Source: a bacterium
GTDB taxonomy: Bacteria > Pseudomonadota > Alphaproteobacteria > Rs-D84
DNA: 25,962 bases
NCBI GenBank assembly: GCA_014802705.1
Contig: JAAVBR010000005.1
Coordinates: 1 to 25,962, forward strand
Direction: 5' to 3'
Shown: in pieces, positions 14,064-22,801 of the stretch
Layout of the letters: every line of letters starts with the position of its first letter
How positions within the stretch are numbered: the first letter of the stretch is position 1
Notes under the pieces: generated by a model
Told to the model about the DNA's origin: nothing
The model's database searches: none
Seen by the model: the letters and a program-made list of their open reading frames with translations, nothing else
Program-made: the position numbers and the translations under genes

Positions 14064-15181
14064 TCCAGCGTCCTTTTAAATCGCACCAGGCACACGATAA
14101 TCAGCACCATCGCCACCACCGCCATGGCCGCCAATTTGGGCATCATGGGGCCGATGGGGGACCCTTTTAGAAACTGATCCCGGCACAGGTCGATATAAAA
14201 CCGCGCCGGAAAAACGGACGACGCCACGCGATAGGCACGGCCCATATATTCCACCGGAAAAATAAATCCGGATAACACCACCGCCGGCAACAGGCCCACA
14301 ATGCACGCGAATTGAATGGCGACGTCTTGTTTATGCGTGGATACGGAAATCAGCAATCCGATCGCCAAATATCCCAAAATAAACAGCATCGTCCCCACAA
14401 TCAATGTCACATACCCGCCCACAAATGGCACCCCAAACACCAGGCGCCCCATCACAAAGACCAATACAAATCCAATCAGGGATAAAATCGCGTACGGCAC
14501 GACTTTGCCCAAAATAATTTCCAACGTTGTCGCCGGCGTGGACAACAGCATTTCCATCGACCCCCGTTCCCATTCCCGGCATACCGTCAATGTGGTCAGC
14601 ATAATCGCCACCAACGCAATAATCACCGCCGCCAATCCCGGCACCGAAAACCACCGGGAATTCAGTTCCGGGTTAAACATATACCGCGTCTTGATATTCA
14701 ACGGATCCGTCACCATGGCGCGCGGCATATCGTTTATTTTAAACCAGGCGTTTTGATTGATTGTCCGCAGGTAATTGGTCATGGCGATCATCGATGAATT
14801 ATCCGCCCCATCCAACATGATTTGCACATCGCCGTGGGCGCGATGCATATCGCGTTCAAAATGGGGTGGAATGACCAAGACCGCCCGCACCCGTTCGCGC
14901 AGGATTTCATCAAACGCGTCCCCCGGATTGGCCAAATCCCGCGGGATAAAATAATTCGACGCGCCAAACGTATCCATCAATTGACGCGATGCCGCCGTCC
15001 GATCCATATCCACACCGGCCATCGGGATGGACCGAATATTAAATTCAATCGAATTCCCCAGGATCAACACAATCGCCACCGGCAACAGCAGCGCCATCAC
15101 CAACGTGAACGGATCACGCAAAATATGCTTAAATTCCTTGGCGAAAATGGCGCCGGCCCGGGCGACGGAAAATCGCATCAT
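14060..15181 (-). CDS. ABC-2 type permease (YbhS-like)
   Basis: 373 residues, with the same domain order as its partner: KEFKHILRDPFTLVMALLLPVAIVLILG helix, periplasmic domain to about residue 180 (FNPELNSRWFSVPGLAAVII), then VCREWERGSMEMLLSTPATTLEIILGKVVPYAIL and further helices, including LLPAVVLSGFIFPVEYM. Sequence similarity to the second permease shows the two arose by duplication and would form a heterodimer. ATGA overlaps join it to the ATPase upstream and the permease downstream, which implies translational coupling. Confidence 0.88.
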   Translation of the reverse strand: MMRFSVARAGAIFAKEFKHILRDPFTLVMALLLPVAIVLILGNSIEFNIRSIPMAGVDMDRTAASRQLMDTFGASNYFIPRDLANPGDAFDEILRERVRAVLVIPPHFERDMHRAHGDVQIMLDGADNSSMIAMTNYLRTINQNAWFKINDMPRAMVTDPLNIKTRYMFNPELNSRWFSVPGLAAVIIALVAIMLTTLTVCREWERGSMEMLLSTPATTLEIILGKVVPYAILSLIGFVLVFVMGRLVFGVPFVGGYVTLIVGTMLFILGYLAIGLLISVSTHKQDVAIQFACIVGLLPAVVLSGFIFPVEYMGRAYRVASSVFPARFYIDLCRDQFLKGSPIGPMMPKLAAMAVVAMVLIIVCLVRFKRTLE

Positions 15182-16101
15182 CGATTGCCCCCTTCGACCA
15201 GGCGGATAAAGACATCTTCCAACGACGGCGATATTTTTTGAATATCAAAATCCCGCCGGTAACGCCGAATTTCGGCCGCCGCATTCACCCCATCGCGAAA
15301 GCGCACATGGTAATGCCGGCCATAGGGTTCAAAAATATCCACCCGATCTGCCGCCGGCATTTTCGGATTTTTCACCCGCGGGGTAAAGTTATACAGCGTG
15401 TCGCCAAACGTTGCGCGTTTTAGGGCGGCGGGACTGTCCACTGCGATCAATTCACCCGCCCGCATCAGGGCAATGCGATGGCAATTTTCGGCCTCGTCCA
15501 TGTAATGGGTGGTGACGAAAATCGTTTTACCATCTGCCGCCAATTTCTGAATCAATTGCCAAAACCGCATGCGCGATTGCGGCGCCACGCCGGCCGTCGG
15601 TTCGTCCAGGAATATGATTTTCGGATCATGCAACAGGGCAACCCCCAGGGCGACCGCCTGTTTAATACCACCGGGTAAATCCCGCACCACCGTGCGCAAA
15701 TCCCGATCAAACCCGATAAATTTTAATAAATCCGCCCGGCGACGATCATACACACCACGGGGCACATCCCGCAACGCGGCCGCAAAGTCAAAGTTTTCCG
15801 ACACCGTCAATTCGTCGTACAGGGTGAACCGCTGGGACATATATCCGACCATACGCTTGATCACGTTTTGGGTCCCCGGCGTAAAGATATGCCCGTCAAT
15901 CACGACGCGCCCACGGGACGCCGGGATTAACCCGCACAGCACGCGAATGGTCGTCGTCTTGCCCGCGCCATTGGCCCCCAGGAATCCGAAAATCTCCCCA
16001 CGCGCCACGCGGAACGATACGTCGCGCACGGCATAAAAATCGCCGAAAATAACCGACAGATTTTGAACATCAACCATGGGGGTCTGGGATTTTTTGATCA
16101 T
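15178..16101 (-). CDS. ABC transporter ATPase, second half of a YbhF-like pair
   Basis: 307 residues. Walker A FLGANGAGKTTTIRVLCG, Q-loop YMSQRFTLYDELTV, Walker B IIFLDEPTAGVAP and H-loop VTTHYMDEAENC are all good. The ABC signature is altered to LPGGIKQ in place of LSGGxxQ. The C-terminal extension (VKNPKMPAADRVDIFEPYG...ISPSLEDVFIRLVEGG) is typical of YbhF/CcmA-like exporters. It resembles the C-terminal half of E. coli YbhF, here a separate gene with 4-base overlaps on both sides. It powers export through the two permeases. Confidence 0.9.
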   Translation of the reverse strand: MIKKSQTPMVDVQNLSVIFGDFYAVRDVSFRVARGEIFGFLGANGAGKTTTIRVLCGLIPASRGRVVIDGHIFTPGTQNVIKRMVGYMSQRFTLYDELTVSENFDFAAALRDVPRGVYDRRRADLLKFIGFDRDLRTVVRDLPGGIKQAVALGVALLHDPKIIFLDEPTAGVAPQSRMRFWQLIQKLAADGKTIFVTTHYMDEAENCHRIALMRAGELIAVDSPAALKRATFGDTLYNFTPRVKNPKMPAADRVDIFEPYGRHYHVRFRDGVNAAAEIRRYRRDFDIQKISPSLEDVFIRLVEGGNR

Positions 16102-16835
16102 GCCGCCCCGCCCCCATGCCGGATAAAAAATTCATCAAACGTCTGGACACGGGCGCGACGTAATAAATCTGTGGGTTCGCCCGCGCGCAGGACACATCCC
16201 CGATCCATAACGGTCACGTGGGTACAGCGTTCGGCCTCGTCCATATAGGCGGTGGATAAAATAATCAAAATGCCCCGCGCCACCGATTCATGCAACAGGG
16301 TCCAAAATTCGCGCCGACTGATGGGATCGACGCCGTTTGTCGGCTCGTCCAGCAACATGACACGCGGCGACCGCAACAGCGCACACATCAGCCCCAGTTT
16401 TTTATACATGCCGCCCGACAATTTTCCGGCCGGCAATTGGGTAAATTTATCCAACCGCGTCAGGTGTAATAACTCGTCCCGCCGCCGGGCAAAGGCGCCG
16501 GCATCAATACCGTATAATTTGCGAAAGAAATCCAAATGTTCATCCACCGACAGGTCGGCGTATAAACTCTGGCTCTGCGGCATGTACGCCATGTGATGCC
16601 GAAAATCCGCAAAGGATATGTCCCGTCCATCGATTTTATACGACACGTCACCCCCACCCGCCCGCATCAGGTGTAACATAATCCGAAACAGGGTCGTCTT
16701 GCCCGCGCCCGCCGGCCCGATCACGCCGTACAAATGCCCCGACACAAAATCTGCCGACACGTCGCGCAGCGCGGACACGTTTCCAAATTCTTTGGACACA
16801 TGTGTCAGATGAATATCAACGTTATTTTTGGGCAT
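16098..16835 (-). CDS. ABC transporter ATPase, first half of a YbhF-like pair
   Basis: 245 residues. Walker A VIGPAGAGKTTLFRIML, Q-loop YMPQSQSLYADLSVDEHLDFF, a normal signature KLSGGMYKKLGL and Walker B VMLLDEPTNGVDP. The H-loop reads LSTAYMDEAERC, so the switch histidine is replaced by Ala. It looks like the N-terminal half of YbhF. With the next gene it would form a heterodimer having one complete and one degenerate ATP site. It overlaps the membrane-fusion gene by 14 bases. Confidence 0.9.
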   Translation of the reverse strand: MPKNNVDIHLTHVSKEFGNVSALRDVSADFVSGHLYGVIGPAGAGKTTLFRIMLHLMRAGGGDVSYKIDGRDISFADFRHHMAYMPQSQSLYADLSVDEHLDFFRKLYGIDAGAFARRRDELLHLTRLDKFTQLPAGKLSGGMYKKLGLMCALLRSPRVMLLDEPTNGVDPISRREFWTLLHESVARGILIILSTAYMDEAERCTHVTVMDRGCVLRAGEPTDLLRRARVQTFDEFFIRHGGGAA

Positions 16836-17577
16836 GGATCAATGTACTTTCAATGGTCATGCCGGATTTCAAGGTTAAATCCGCGTTGTCAAATTGCACC
16901 TTGACCCCATAGACCAAGCGCGTACGTTCGGCGCGCGTCTGGACATTTTTCGGGGTAAATTCGGCCTCTTCACTGATTTTGATAATACGCCCGGGGAATG
17001 TTTGATCGGGGGCCTCGGGCAATAAACCCGTCACCACATCCCCCACATGCAACCGGTGCAACATTTCATACGGCACATAAAAATAGGCCCAGATGTCATA
17101 CGGATTTGCCACCGACAGCATTACCGTGCCGGGGGCGACGACTTCGCCCACCTCGCGAAATTTATTGATGACCATGCCGTCAATCGGCGATTTGATACGA
17201 CACCAATCCAATTTCAGATCGTTGTCCTGTTTGGTCCGTGCCGCGGCGTCAAATTGCGCCTGGGGGATATGTCCCTGGGATTGCAGGGTGACGGCGCGTT
17301 CATAATCCCGATCAATCTGGGCCGCCATAATTTTATATGTGTCGCATGACAATTCCATCAAGGCATCGCCCCGGGCAACCGGGTCGCCTTCGCGGACCCA
17401 GATTTGGGAAATATCCGACGCCACGCGCGCCGACAAATAAACCTTGGTCGTTTCCAGGGTGCCGGCATAAACAAACGGCCGACGCCCCATCACGCGCCGC
17501 ACAATCACAACACCGGCGACAATCGCCACCATCACGATAATAATAATCCAGATTATTTTCTTGCGCCGTGGGGTCAT
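16822..17577 (-). CDS. HlyD-type membrane fusion protein (YbhG-like)
   Basis: 251 residues, a compact member of the family. An N-terminal membrane anchor (IIWIIIIVMVAIVAGVVIV) is followed by a barrel strand AGTLETTKVYLSARVASDISQIWVREGDPVARGDALMEL. A short helical hairpin comes next, then the second lipoyl half CRIKSPIDGMVINKFREVGEVVAPGTVMLSVANP and a C-terminal beta barrel. It would connect the inner-membrane exporter with the TolC-like channel. It is the first gene of the six-gene operon, with AAGGA upstream of the ATG, 67 bases after the preceding VWA gene. Confidence 0.88.
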   Translation of the reverse strand: MTPRRKKIIWIIIIVMVAIVAGVVIVRRVMGRRPFVYAGTLETTKVYLSARVASDISQIWVREGDPVARGDALMELSCDTYKIMAAQIDRDYERAVTLQSQGHIPQAQFDAAARTKQDNDLKLDWCRIKSPIDGMVINKFREVGEVVAPGTVMLSVANPYDIWAYFYVPYEMLHRLHVGDVVTGLLPEAPDQTFPGRIIKISEEAEFTPKNVQTRAERTRLVYGVKVQFDNADLTLKSGMTIESTLIHAQK

Positions 17578-17644
17578 GTAAAATCCTTTTTCATGTCCCC
17601 ATATTATGCCAAATTTATCACCTGTTTGACCCAGGTATCATTTC

Positions 17645-18958
17645 TTAGCGCCCACGCATCCGGTATCGCGCCATCATAGACGCCATCTGATTTTGATCCG
17701 ATGTCACACGGATCACCCGGCCACAGTTGGGATGAAAATCTTTATCGTCGCCCCAAACCAACCAGATAACCTTTTTACCCGCCAAATCATGCCGCGGCAT
17801 TTGTCCGGGAAATTCCCCGTCGGTAAAGATGATTTTATTGACGGCGCGCCGATCGGAAAACGACCGCACCGCCAAATCCCAATTGGTACCGCCGCGCGGT
17901 GGGATTCTGAAATTGTTGATGTCGGATTCGCTCTTGATCCGGACAAAGGGATAAAACGTATCACTGAAACACCCGACGCGCAGGTCCGAATTTTTCAACA
18001 GCGGTTTTAATTGCCGCAAAAAGTTGCGCAGGAATTCATCACTGACCGAACCGCTGACGTCCAACAAGACTTCGGTTTCCGACCGATTTTCGGCATCCAT
18101 ATCTTCGACGCGGGCCATGTAATCATTGTCGGCGGATGACCGGCGATACGACCATTGATCGGTGTCCACATCCAATGTCTGTTTCAAGATGCGCCGCCAA
18201 TCGGTCACCGCGGGCGCGCGGCCCACATCGCCAAAATCGCGTATCCGATCCGATTGCATGGCCCGGTTTCGCCCGGCGTCCAATTCGCGACGCATTTGGT
18301 CGGCGATGCGCCGTTTTTCACGGGCATTTTGTTGGGTAAAATCTTTTTCTGACGGCACGTCTTGCGGGGATGGGGACGCGGCGTTTTCATCATCCGCGTC
18401 CGACCAAATGTCATGATTATCGTGCCCGGATGGAATGCCGTCGGCATCGGCATCAGAATTCCCATCGCCATCATTGTCAGATGGCGACTGATTTTGTTTA
18501 TCTTTTTGTTTATCCTGATGTTCGGCCAACAATTTTTCGTACATTTCGTCGGCGCTGAACCCAATGGCGTCGGGCATATCCACACCACCATCCACCATGG
18601 GCAGATTTTCCGCCACCAGCATTTGATTGATCACCGCGTCCGTCGCCAGGTTCCAGATTTGCGTATGCCGCCCCGCCAAACGATCCATATGACGAAACGC
18701 CACATGCATCACTTCGTGGGCATAGACAAAGATACGTTGATCCGGGGGCAAGGCATCAAAGAATTTCGGCGCGTAATAGACGACGTTTCCATCGGTGGCG
18801 GCCGTTTGTACACCGGGGCGCACGACGGTTTTCAAATTCGCCATCACGGTCCCCAACAACGGGAATCGGGCCAAGACACCCATCCGCACGTCTTCGATCA
18901 TTCTTTGGCGTTCGTCAAATGTCATGGTATCGAAAAATTCCGACACACGGTCCGCCAT
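17645..18958 (-). CDS. DUF2201-type metallopeptidase-like/VWA-like protein
   Basis: 437 residues, no signal peptide. The N-terminal part has a zinc-peptidase motif HEVMHVAFRH (His81, Glu82, His85) within VYAHEVMHVAFRHMDRL...WNLATDAVINQML, as in putative metallopeptidases of the DUF2201 type. Residues about 145-205 are an acidic, low-complexity linker with DNDGDGN and DADADG, like calcium-binding loops. The C-terminal part is a VWA-like domain: EVLLDVSGSVSDEFLRNFLRQL (Asp300-x-Ser-x-Ser MIDAS), FSDTFYPF, RGGTNWDLAV and IIFTDGEFPG. Such proteins act with MoxR AAA+ ATPases, and one lies 3 bases upstream. Substrate unknown. Confidence 0.8.
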   Translation of the reverse strand: MADRVSEFFDTMTFDERQRMIEDVRMGVLARFPLLGTVMANLKTVVRPGVQTAATDGNVVYYAPKFFDALPPDQRIFVYAHEVMHVAFRHMDRLAGRHTQIWNLATDAVINQMLVAENLPMVDGGVDMPDAIGFSADEMYEKLLAEHQDKQKDKQNQSPSDNDGDGNSDADADGIPSGHDNHDIWSDADDENAASPSPQDVPSEKDFTQQNAREKRRIADQMRRELDAGRNRAMQSDRIRDFGDVGRAPAVTDWRRILKQTLDVDTDQWSYRRSSADNDYMARVEDMDAENRSETEVLLDVSGSVSDEFLRNFLRQLKPLLKNSDLRVGCFSDTFYPFVRIKSESDINNFRIPPRGGTNWDLAVRSFSDRRAVNKIIFTDGEFPGQMPRHDLAGKKVIWLVWGDDKDFHPNCGRVIRVTSDQNQMASMMARYRMRGR

Positions 18959-18961
18959 CTG

Positions 18962-20917
18962 TTACCCCCGCATAAATTGGGCCGTCGCCGCGGCGCGCAA
19001 CTGGTTCAGGCGATTGATATCGTTGCCCGCCCACATCGAATCAAACACCGCACGAATTTCCGGTAACATGTATTTTTCGATAAAGTTACGTACCTTTACA
19101 ACCTGATCATCCGTCGCACGCGTCCAGCCGCCCGCCATCGCCAATTGCCCCTCAAACGTGCGGGGCACCATCGACGGGTTCGCCGTGCCGGACACAATGT
19201 CATCCAGGGTAATCATCGGCGCATGCGCAAACGCGATCAAGGCCGCTGTGTTTTCCGGCCCGATCTTGTTTTCCAATAATTCACTCCGCAACACATTGTT
19301 GTTCGCGTAAATCATATCCGACACCTGGGCCCAGCCGCGCGGATCCACCGCCCACTTCTGCGGTTTTTCTTCGTCATAGGCCGAATAGAACACATTGCTA
19401 TTATTCGCCACAAACCCCGCCACCAACGGGTGCAGGTTTGGGCGACCATCGCGACGCCGTTCGGCGCCCCATTCCAACCAATCGGCCATATTTAATTTCA
19501 AATGGATATGCCCCGCCATACGCCGGAACAGGGGCGCCGGCATATTGTACGCCGCGCCGGAATCCGCCTGTTCATTCCCGGCCAAGACCACCACCGCGTT
19601 GGATGGCAGGGGACCGTGACTCGGGCCAATGGATCCCTTAAGCACGATGTGAAAGATCAGCGACTGCGTCGTCGGTCTGGCGTTGGTCACTTCGTCAATA
19701 AACAGGATGTGCTTTTGATCCGGCGTCGCCGCGCATTTCCGGCACAACACATTATACCAATCGGGCGCCACCCATTGCCCGCCGCCGGTCAGCACCGTCG
19801 GCGCACCGTCAAAGGGATTGCCCCCGTCGGCCCGGCCCGTGGTCAAGGGTAAGGATGCGCCCGTGGGGTAGATCACCTTGCCCACAATATCTTCGGGCAA
19901 GACGCCGTTCCACAGCGGCACCGCGGTTAAATCGGGATCAATTGCCATCACCCGGTCGGTTTTACCGACACCCGACGGGCCGTGTAGCATAAAGGATTGA
20001 CCATTGTTCACATAGAACGCCATTTGCTCCCGCACCGACATCGGCGCCCGTTCAATCGTCACGCCATAGGCGGGTATTTTAGAGGGTTTGGGGGTTTCGC
20101 TGGTTTGCTGATCGTTGTCGTTGGCATTCTCAAACGATGGATAAATACGTGACACCACATTGTTTTCGCGACTCATTTCCGGCACGAAATATTTTTGCAT
20201 AAAATTATAAAGGAATGTTTTCTTGAATTGCCCGTTGTATGTTTTGGCATCATCAAATGCGATTCCGGAAAATAATCCCGCCTCGGACAGTGCCCAGCCG
20301 GTCTTCAAATCCAACATCCATACAATGGGCAATATTTCGACCCAATAACCGTCGCCTTTTTTTGTCCAATGGCCGTTGGACACTAAGCTGTCATTTTTTT
20401 GCGCCACAACTGAAATAAATTTCCGGCCATTACTTTGATAAACCTGATGACGGTCGGGCGAAAACTGTTGTTTTGCAAACGTAAAACACCGGCCGTCTAT
20501 TGGTGTGAACTGAATGAACTGGGCTTTTTCATCATCACGCATAACCCGTTGCGGAAATGTACCATATTCAAAGAAAATGTATTTTCTGTCCGGATATTGG
20601 GTCCGCAAACTGTCCAAATTCAACAAACAGGCTGTTGTTTCGGGGGGCAATGCCGGGCGCACCACGGGCCCACAATCACGGGGATTAACCGTATTAAATA
20701 CCCCATCATGGACAGAACAGAGCACTCTGCCCCGGGGGTTATATCTATATGACGCAGTAAAAGTATGACAGATTGGAATTTTTATAAATTTATCCAGGGT
20801 CGCCCCCTGCAACATGGCCAGATCTGTACAGATCGTCCCGATACCACGTACCTTGATCATATCCAGGGCGTTGTCCCCTTCAATTTGATCCACCGTTAAA
20901 AGTGTTGCCTCTAACAT
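18962..20917 (-). CDS. MoxR-type AAA+ ATPase with unusual N-terminal region
   Basis: 651 residues. Residues about 290-560 are an AAA+ module of MoxR type: FMLHGPSGVGKTDRV (Walker A 313-320), LWNGVLPEDIVGKVIYPTG, HILFIDEVTNARPTTQSLI (Walker B about 404-409), NAVVVLAGNEQ (sensor 1) and a lid region after it. The first 290 residues are not a standard MoxR part. FFEYGTFPQRV (about 115-125) and GYWVEILPIVWMLDLKTGWALSE (about 190-212) recall small DUF6273-like domains with a YGxYPQ...W motif; this is tentative. MoxR ATPases work with VWA proteins in remodelling other proteins. It lies in one operon with the Fic-like gene (12-base gap) and the VWA gene. Confidence 0.82.
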   Translation of the reverse strand: MLEATLLTVDQIEGDNALDMIKVRGIGTICTDLAMLQGATLDKFIKIPICHTFTASYRYNPRGRVLCSVHDGVFNTVNPRDCGPVVRPALPPETTACLLNLDSLRTQYPDRKYIFFEYGTFPQRVMRDDEKAQFIQFTPIDGRCFTFAKQQFSPDRHQVYQSNGRKFISVVAQKNDSLVSNGHWTKKGDGYWVEILPIVWMLDLKTGWALSEAGLFSGIAFDDAKTYNGQFKKTFLYNFMQKYFVPEMSRENNVVSRIYPSFENANDNDQQTSETPKPSKIPAYGVTIERAPMSVREQMAFYVNNGQSFMLHGPSGVGKTDRVMAIDPDLTAVPLWNGVLPEDIVGKVIYPTGASLPLTTGRADGGNPFDGAPTVLTGGGQWVAPDWYNVLCRKCAATPDQKHILFIDEVTNARPTTQSLIFHIVLKGSIGPSHGPLPSNAVVVLAGNEQADSGAAYNMPAPLFRRMAGHIHLKLNMADWLEWGAERRRDGRPNLHPLVAGFVANNSNVFYSAYDEEKPQKWAVDPRGWAQVSDMIYANNNVLRSELLENKIGPENTAALIAFAHAPMITLDDIVSGTANPSMVPRTFEGQLAMAGGWTRATDDQVVKVRNFIEKYMLPEIRAVFDSMWAGNDINRLNQLRAAATAQFMRG

Positions 20918-20929
20918 ATCCCGCCCCCG

Positions 20930-21706
20930 TTACAGCACACGCGCCTTTTTCAACAGGGCCAAGATGTCTTTCTGGGTGCGCTGCATCGCGGCATACATAT
21001 ACGCGGAATACCGCCGGCAATCATTATGTGCCCGCGACCGCAGGGCCGCCATGTAATCAACCTTGTCCGTTTTGCGGTTGAACAAAATCGGCTGATACCC
21101 GTTCTGAATCAAGAACCAATTCATAACCAGACGCGCCGTCCGTTTGTTGAAATCATTAAAGGGCTGGGACGCGATGATGTCAAAATGCGCATTGATGGCC
21201 CGACTGACGATCGGCATCGATTCGTTTTGCAGACGATATTGAATATCATCCATGCGATACAATAACTGGGCATAGGCCGGGGCATGCACCCCCAATTGTT
21301 CAATGTACGCATCCGACAGACGATACAGGCCGCCGGGAATATCACTGTCCACGCACAGGATTTTATGAATTTCTTTGATGGCGAAATTATCAATGACGTC
21401 GTTTGTGTTTTCCACAATGTAATCCCACGCCGTCCCCAGGTTTTTCAAGTTGCTGTAATCGACGTACTGCTTCTTTTCTTTCTTGGGCATGTAATCGGGA
21501 TATTGGAACAGACATTCGGCCTCGACCGACAACTGACTGCGGATCCAGTTCAGGTTGTTCAGCCGTTTATAGTTGTCAGCCCCAGTCAACAAATTGTTGA
21601 TCTGGGTACGATATTCTTCAATCTTGGGCCGTTGATCTGGCGTTCTGGTCGTGACAAATCTCGCATTTTGTATATTATGTATAGTACACAAATAAAAGTT
21701 TGTCAA
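20930..21706 (-). CDS. Fic-family protein with degenerate active-site motif
   Basis: Up to 258 residues. The C-terminal half is a Fic fold: VSRAINAHFDIIASQPFNDFNKRTARLVMNWFLIQNGYQPILF. The usual motif is HPFxDGN(G/K)R; here it reads QPFNDFNKR (Gln181 to Arg189), so the catalytic His is Gln and the Gly is Phe, while Asp, Asn, Lys and Arg remain. The codon is CAG. AMPylation by the standard mechanism is therefore doubtful. The start is uncertain: the TTG at 21706 coincides with a -35 box, no Shine-Dalgarno is visible, and no in-frame ATG precedes conserved sequence. It heads the operon with the MoxR and VWA genes. Confidence 0.72.
   Translation of the reverse strand: MTNFYLCTIHNIQNARFVTTRTPDQRPKIEEYRTQINNLLTGADNYKRLNNLNWIRSQLSVEAECLFQYPDYMPKKEKKQYVDYSNLKNLGTAWDYIVENTNDVIDNFAIKEIHKILCVDSDIPGGLYRLSDAYIEQLGVHAPAYAQLLYRMDDIQYRLQNESMPIVSRAINAHFDIIASQPFNDFNKRTARLVMNWFLIQNGYQPILFNRKTDKVDYMAALRSRAHNDCRRYSAYMYAAMQRTQKDILALLKKARVL
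21678..21706 (-). promoter_or_regulatory. Promoter of the Fic/MoxR/VWA operon
   Basis: Minus-strand consensus TTGACA (21706-21701), 17-base spacer, TATACA (21683-21678), in AT-rich DNA unlike its surroundings. If used, translation of the Fic-like gene must begin downstream of 21671. Confidence 0.65.
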
Positions 21707-21718
21707 TTAAAAAATATA

Positions 21719-22801
21719 TCAAGGTTCTTTGAACAATCGGGCGGGATCCACGGCGTTGGCGCCCCGGCGCACCTCCAGATACATCTCGGGCCGGTCGGAA
21801 CTCATGCGGCCGACGGGTTCCCCGCCCAAGACGTCTTGGCCGACCAAGACATCCACCGCGTCCAAATTCGTCATGACGGTGTTGTACCCGTTTTTGTGCG
21901 ACATGATGATCACATGGCCAAAGCCCCGAAAACTGTCCGCGAATTTCACCACCCCGTCGGCCGGCGCCACCACCAACGCGTCGCCCCGCGTGCGCACGCG
22001 CCACCCGTCGGATTTCAGACCCAACGCCGTCTTTTCGCCAAAGCGCACCACCACGCGGCCGCGGACCGGCAAATTCAATTTACGCCGCGAAAATGACGCG
22101 TCGGATGACATTTCCGAACTGCCCACACCGGCGGACAATTCCGAAATATTTTTGGCCCGTGCTGACAGATCGCGTAACTTTTTTTGCACCGCCGACTGTT
22201 GGTTTTTTAACTTTTCATTTTGGGCGGAACGGGCCTGTAATAATTTATCCAGTTGCCGTTTTTCATCCGCGTATTTTTTGGCCGTGCGATCCAGTTTTTC
22301 TTTTTCAACCGCGCGGGCATCCCGAATTTTGGACAATTCCTGAATTTTTTTGTCGGCATCCCGCACCGCATCGTCAAAGCGCGCCGCCGCCCCCGACAAC
22401 ACCGCCGACGTCAAGACATAATCGTGCATGTCATCCGTGTCAAAACTGGGGTGTGATGCGATAAATAATAATGCCGCCGCGGTTTCGGCAATGCGTTCCT
22501 GATTTTTGTTTAATTCATTGGTCAACCGATCCCGCTGGACATCCAATTCCGCAATTTTTTTGGCGACGATGGCGCGTTGCTCTTCCAAATTACTCACCTG
22601 GTCGGCGGCGCGCACCAGTTGCTTTTTGGTTTTGGCCACGTCACGTTCGGATGTTTTGACTTGTTGTTCCAGTTTTTTATGCTGTTGTTCGGTTTGCTTG
22701 ATCTGGGCATTGATTTGTTTCAAATCCCCCGACGCGGCGCGGGCCGTGACCGGCCCCATCACCGCGATCAGGGTCATCAAAACAACCGCAATCCGTCCCA
22801 T
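21719..22801 (-). CDS. EnvC-like murein hydrolase activator (degenerate LytM/M23)
   Basis: 360 residues from the ATG at 22801. The start has the signal peptide GRIAVVLMTLIAVMGPVTARA, followed by a long coiled coil (about residues 30-235, rich in Q, K and E) and a C-terminal LytM domain (LPVRGRVVVRFGEKTALGLKSDGWRV...ADGVVKFADSFRGFGHVIIMSHKNGYNTVMTNL...PEMYLEVRRGANAVDPARLF). The zinc ligands are missing: the usual GH before L is TN, and the usual HFE is YLE. Like EnvC it is probably a non-catalytic activator of cell-wall amidases in division. Its ATG overlaps the tyrS stop (TGATG), so the two are coupled. Confidence 0.88.
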   Translation of the reverse strand: MGRIAVVLMTLIAVMGPVTARAASGDLKQINAQIKQTEQQHKKLEQQVKTSERDVAKTKKQLVRAADQVSNLEEQRAIVAKKIAELDVQRDRLTNELNKNQERIAETAAALLFIASHPSFDTDDMHDYVLTSAVLSGAAARFDDAVRDADKKIQELSKIRDARAVEKEKLDRTAKKYADEKRQLDKLLQARSAQNEKLKNQQSAVQKKLRDLSARAKNISELSAGVGSSEMSSDASFSRRKLNLPVRGRVVVRFGEKTALGLKSDGWRVRTRGDALVVAPADGVVKFADSFRGFGHVIIMSHKNGYNTVMTNLDAVDVLVGQDVLGGEPVGRMSSDRPEMYLEVRRGANAVDPARLFKEP

